NCBI GenBank assembly: GCA_020356105.1
Contig: CP070634.1
Location: 2,385,093-2,437,930 of the forward strand
DNA from: Rhodospirillales bacterium
Lineage (GTDB): Bacteria > Pseudomonadota > Alphaproteobacteria > UBA8366 > JADFVY01
DNA: 52,838 nucleotides
Direction of reading: 5' to 3'
Positions 51,952-52,838 of this stretch are shown in pieces (position 1 is the stretch's first letter; every line of letters begins with the position of its first letter). The position numbers and the translations under genes are program-made. The notes under the pieces were generated by a model. That model saw only the letters and a program-made list of their open reading frames with translations. It made no database searches and was not told the DNA's origin.

Positions 51952-52838
51952 TCAGGCGAAATCCGCGATGTCCTGCTGCAGCTCGATAAGGGTCGGTCGG
52001 TCCGCCGCCAAAGCCTGTTTTAGCGCCATGTTCAGATTGTCCAGGGTCGGTGGTTGCATGGCGTGACAGCCATAGGCTTTGGCCAGCATCTGGAAGTCAG
52101 GATTTCTGGCGTTTACACCGATCTCCGACATGCCCGCGGCGACCATGCCGGCGCGAATCTGCCCCAACCCCTCATTGTTCCAGAGAATAATGGGCAAAGG
52201 CAGCGCCAGTTCGACGGCCGTGGCCAGCTCCGCGAGGGTGAACTGGAACCCGTAATCCCCAACCAGCACCACGCCCGGTCTGCCGGGTTCCGCGAGCATG
52301 GCGCCGATCGCCGCCGGGAGGGCATACCCGAGCGTCCCGAACCCAATCGGATGGAGCCAACAGCGCGGCCGCTCAACAGGAAAAGCGGCATTCCCCGTAT
52401 AGGCGATCTGGGTCATGTCTGTGGCAACGAAACCATTAGTCGGCAGGACGCACCGGATCGTTTCGAGGATCCGGATATGCTGCCTTGCGAGCGGGCTCCA
52501 GCCCGCCCGGATCTCCTGCCGCGTGGCCGCGATCGCGCGGGACTGGCGATCGGCTGGCGATGGCGCGGCAATCGTGCCGAGGCTCGCGAAGAACGTCGCG
52601 GCGTCCGCATGGATCGCGAGCGTCGGATCCGCATTGATCGACAGTTGCGCTTCCTCGATATCGACGCGTATGACGGTTCCGCCCAGCCGCAACGGCTCAT
52701 CGGCCCAGGAATCGGTTTCCGACAACTCGGATCCGACCACCCGTACGAGATCGGCCGCGGCGAGCAGGTTCTGGGTCGGTTGGCGCGACAGCGTCGCGCC
52801 GAGGGACAGCGGGTGGCTATCAGGAAAGACTCCCTTGC
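51952..52838 (-). CDS. aruI: Thiamine-diphosphate enzyme, AruI-like, 5'-truncated by window edge
   Basis: The last 295 residues of a ThDP-dependent decarboxylase of the acetolactate-synthase family; the frame stays open to the window end. The central domain starts with PDSHPLSLGATLSRQPTQ. The C-terminal ThDP-binding domain has GFGTLGYALPAAIGAMLAE and GDYGFQFTLAELATAVEL followed by WNNEGLGQIRAGM. DMTQIAYTGNAAFPVERPRC resembles the 2-ketoarginine decarboxylase AruI as I remember it. Convergence with the AruH-like gene supports that role. Other 2-oxo acid decarboxylases remain possible. Confidence 0.75.
   Translation of the reverse strand, partial: KGVFPDSHPLSLGATLSRQPTQNLLAAADLVRVVGSELSETDSWADEPLRLGGTVIRVDIEEAQLSINADPTLAIHADAATFFASLGTIAAPSPADRQSRAIAATRQEIRAGWSPLARQHIRILETIRCVLPTNGFVATDMTQIAYTGNAAFPVERPRCWLHPIGFGTLGYALPAAIGAMLAEPGRPGVVLVGDYGFQFTLAELATAVELALPLPIILWNNEGLGQIRAGMVAAGMSEIGVNARNPDFQMLAKAYGCHAMQPPTLDNLNMALKQALAADRPTLIELQQDIADFA

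Overview
The window is GC-rich, densely packed chromosomal DNA of an alphaproteobacterium, most like the Rhodospirillales. The evidence is a fused ispDF gene, the order ntrB-ntrC-ntrY-ntrX-trkA-dat-hfq-hflX, lpd followed by lipA and ratA, and a small SdhE next to mfd and recG. No insertion sequence, prophage, CRISPR array or rRNA gene is visible. Most neighbouring genes overlap by four bases (ATGA, GTGA or TTGA), so translational coupling is common and TTG/GTG starts are frequent.

Layout. Bases 1-2635 carry the 3' part of lpd, then lipA and ratA. Bases 2791-5651 hold an XRE-type regulator and the converging unit ispDF-pgpA-cinA. Bases 5754-14373 hold a CcsA/YpjD-like membrane protein and the nitrogen two-component cluster ntrBC, ntrYX, trkA. 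Bases 14392-18417 hold a D-amino-acid transaminase, a HAD phosphatase, hfq, hflX and an inositol-monophosphatase-like gene. Bases 18506-21119 hold a 3-hydroxyisobutyrate-dehydrogenase-like gene, mazG, and a small gene plus a second XRE regulator behind a palindromic operator-like site. Bases 21506-29720 form one long minus-strand unit: mltB-rlpA-dacC-tmk-holB-metG-tatD-phnP-like (cell wall, replication, translation).

The right half begins with tRNA-Ser(TGA) and a class III PLP enzyme. It continues with a HPF/cold-shock fusion, a degenerate PleD-like regulator, a FrnE-type DsbA, mfd-sdhE, recG, a DUF502 membrane protein and a fluoroacetate-dehalogenase-like hydrolase. Next come a type III polyketide synthase coupled to an isoprenylcysteine-methyltransferase-like enzyme, tRNA-Lys(TTT) and a PcaD-like hydrolase. 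The minus-strand unit gyrA-coaD-kinase-enolase paralogue follows. The window ends with a convergent aruH-like transaminase and a truncated aruI-like decarboxylase, suggesting arginine transamination.

The points most worth following up are the enolase paralogue coupled to an APH-fold kinase, the type III PKS/methyltransferase pair beside a dehalogenase, an NtrX whose AAA+ domain has lost several ATPase residues, and a palindromic 15-mer present twice. All identifications rest on reading sequence motifs; no database search was run.
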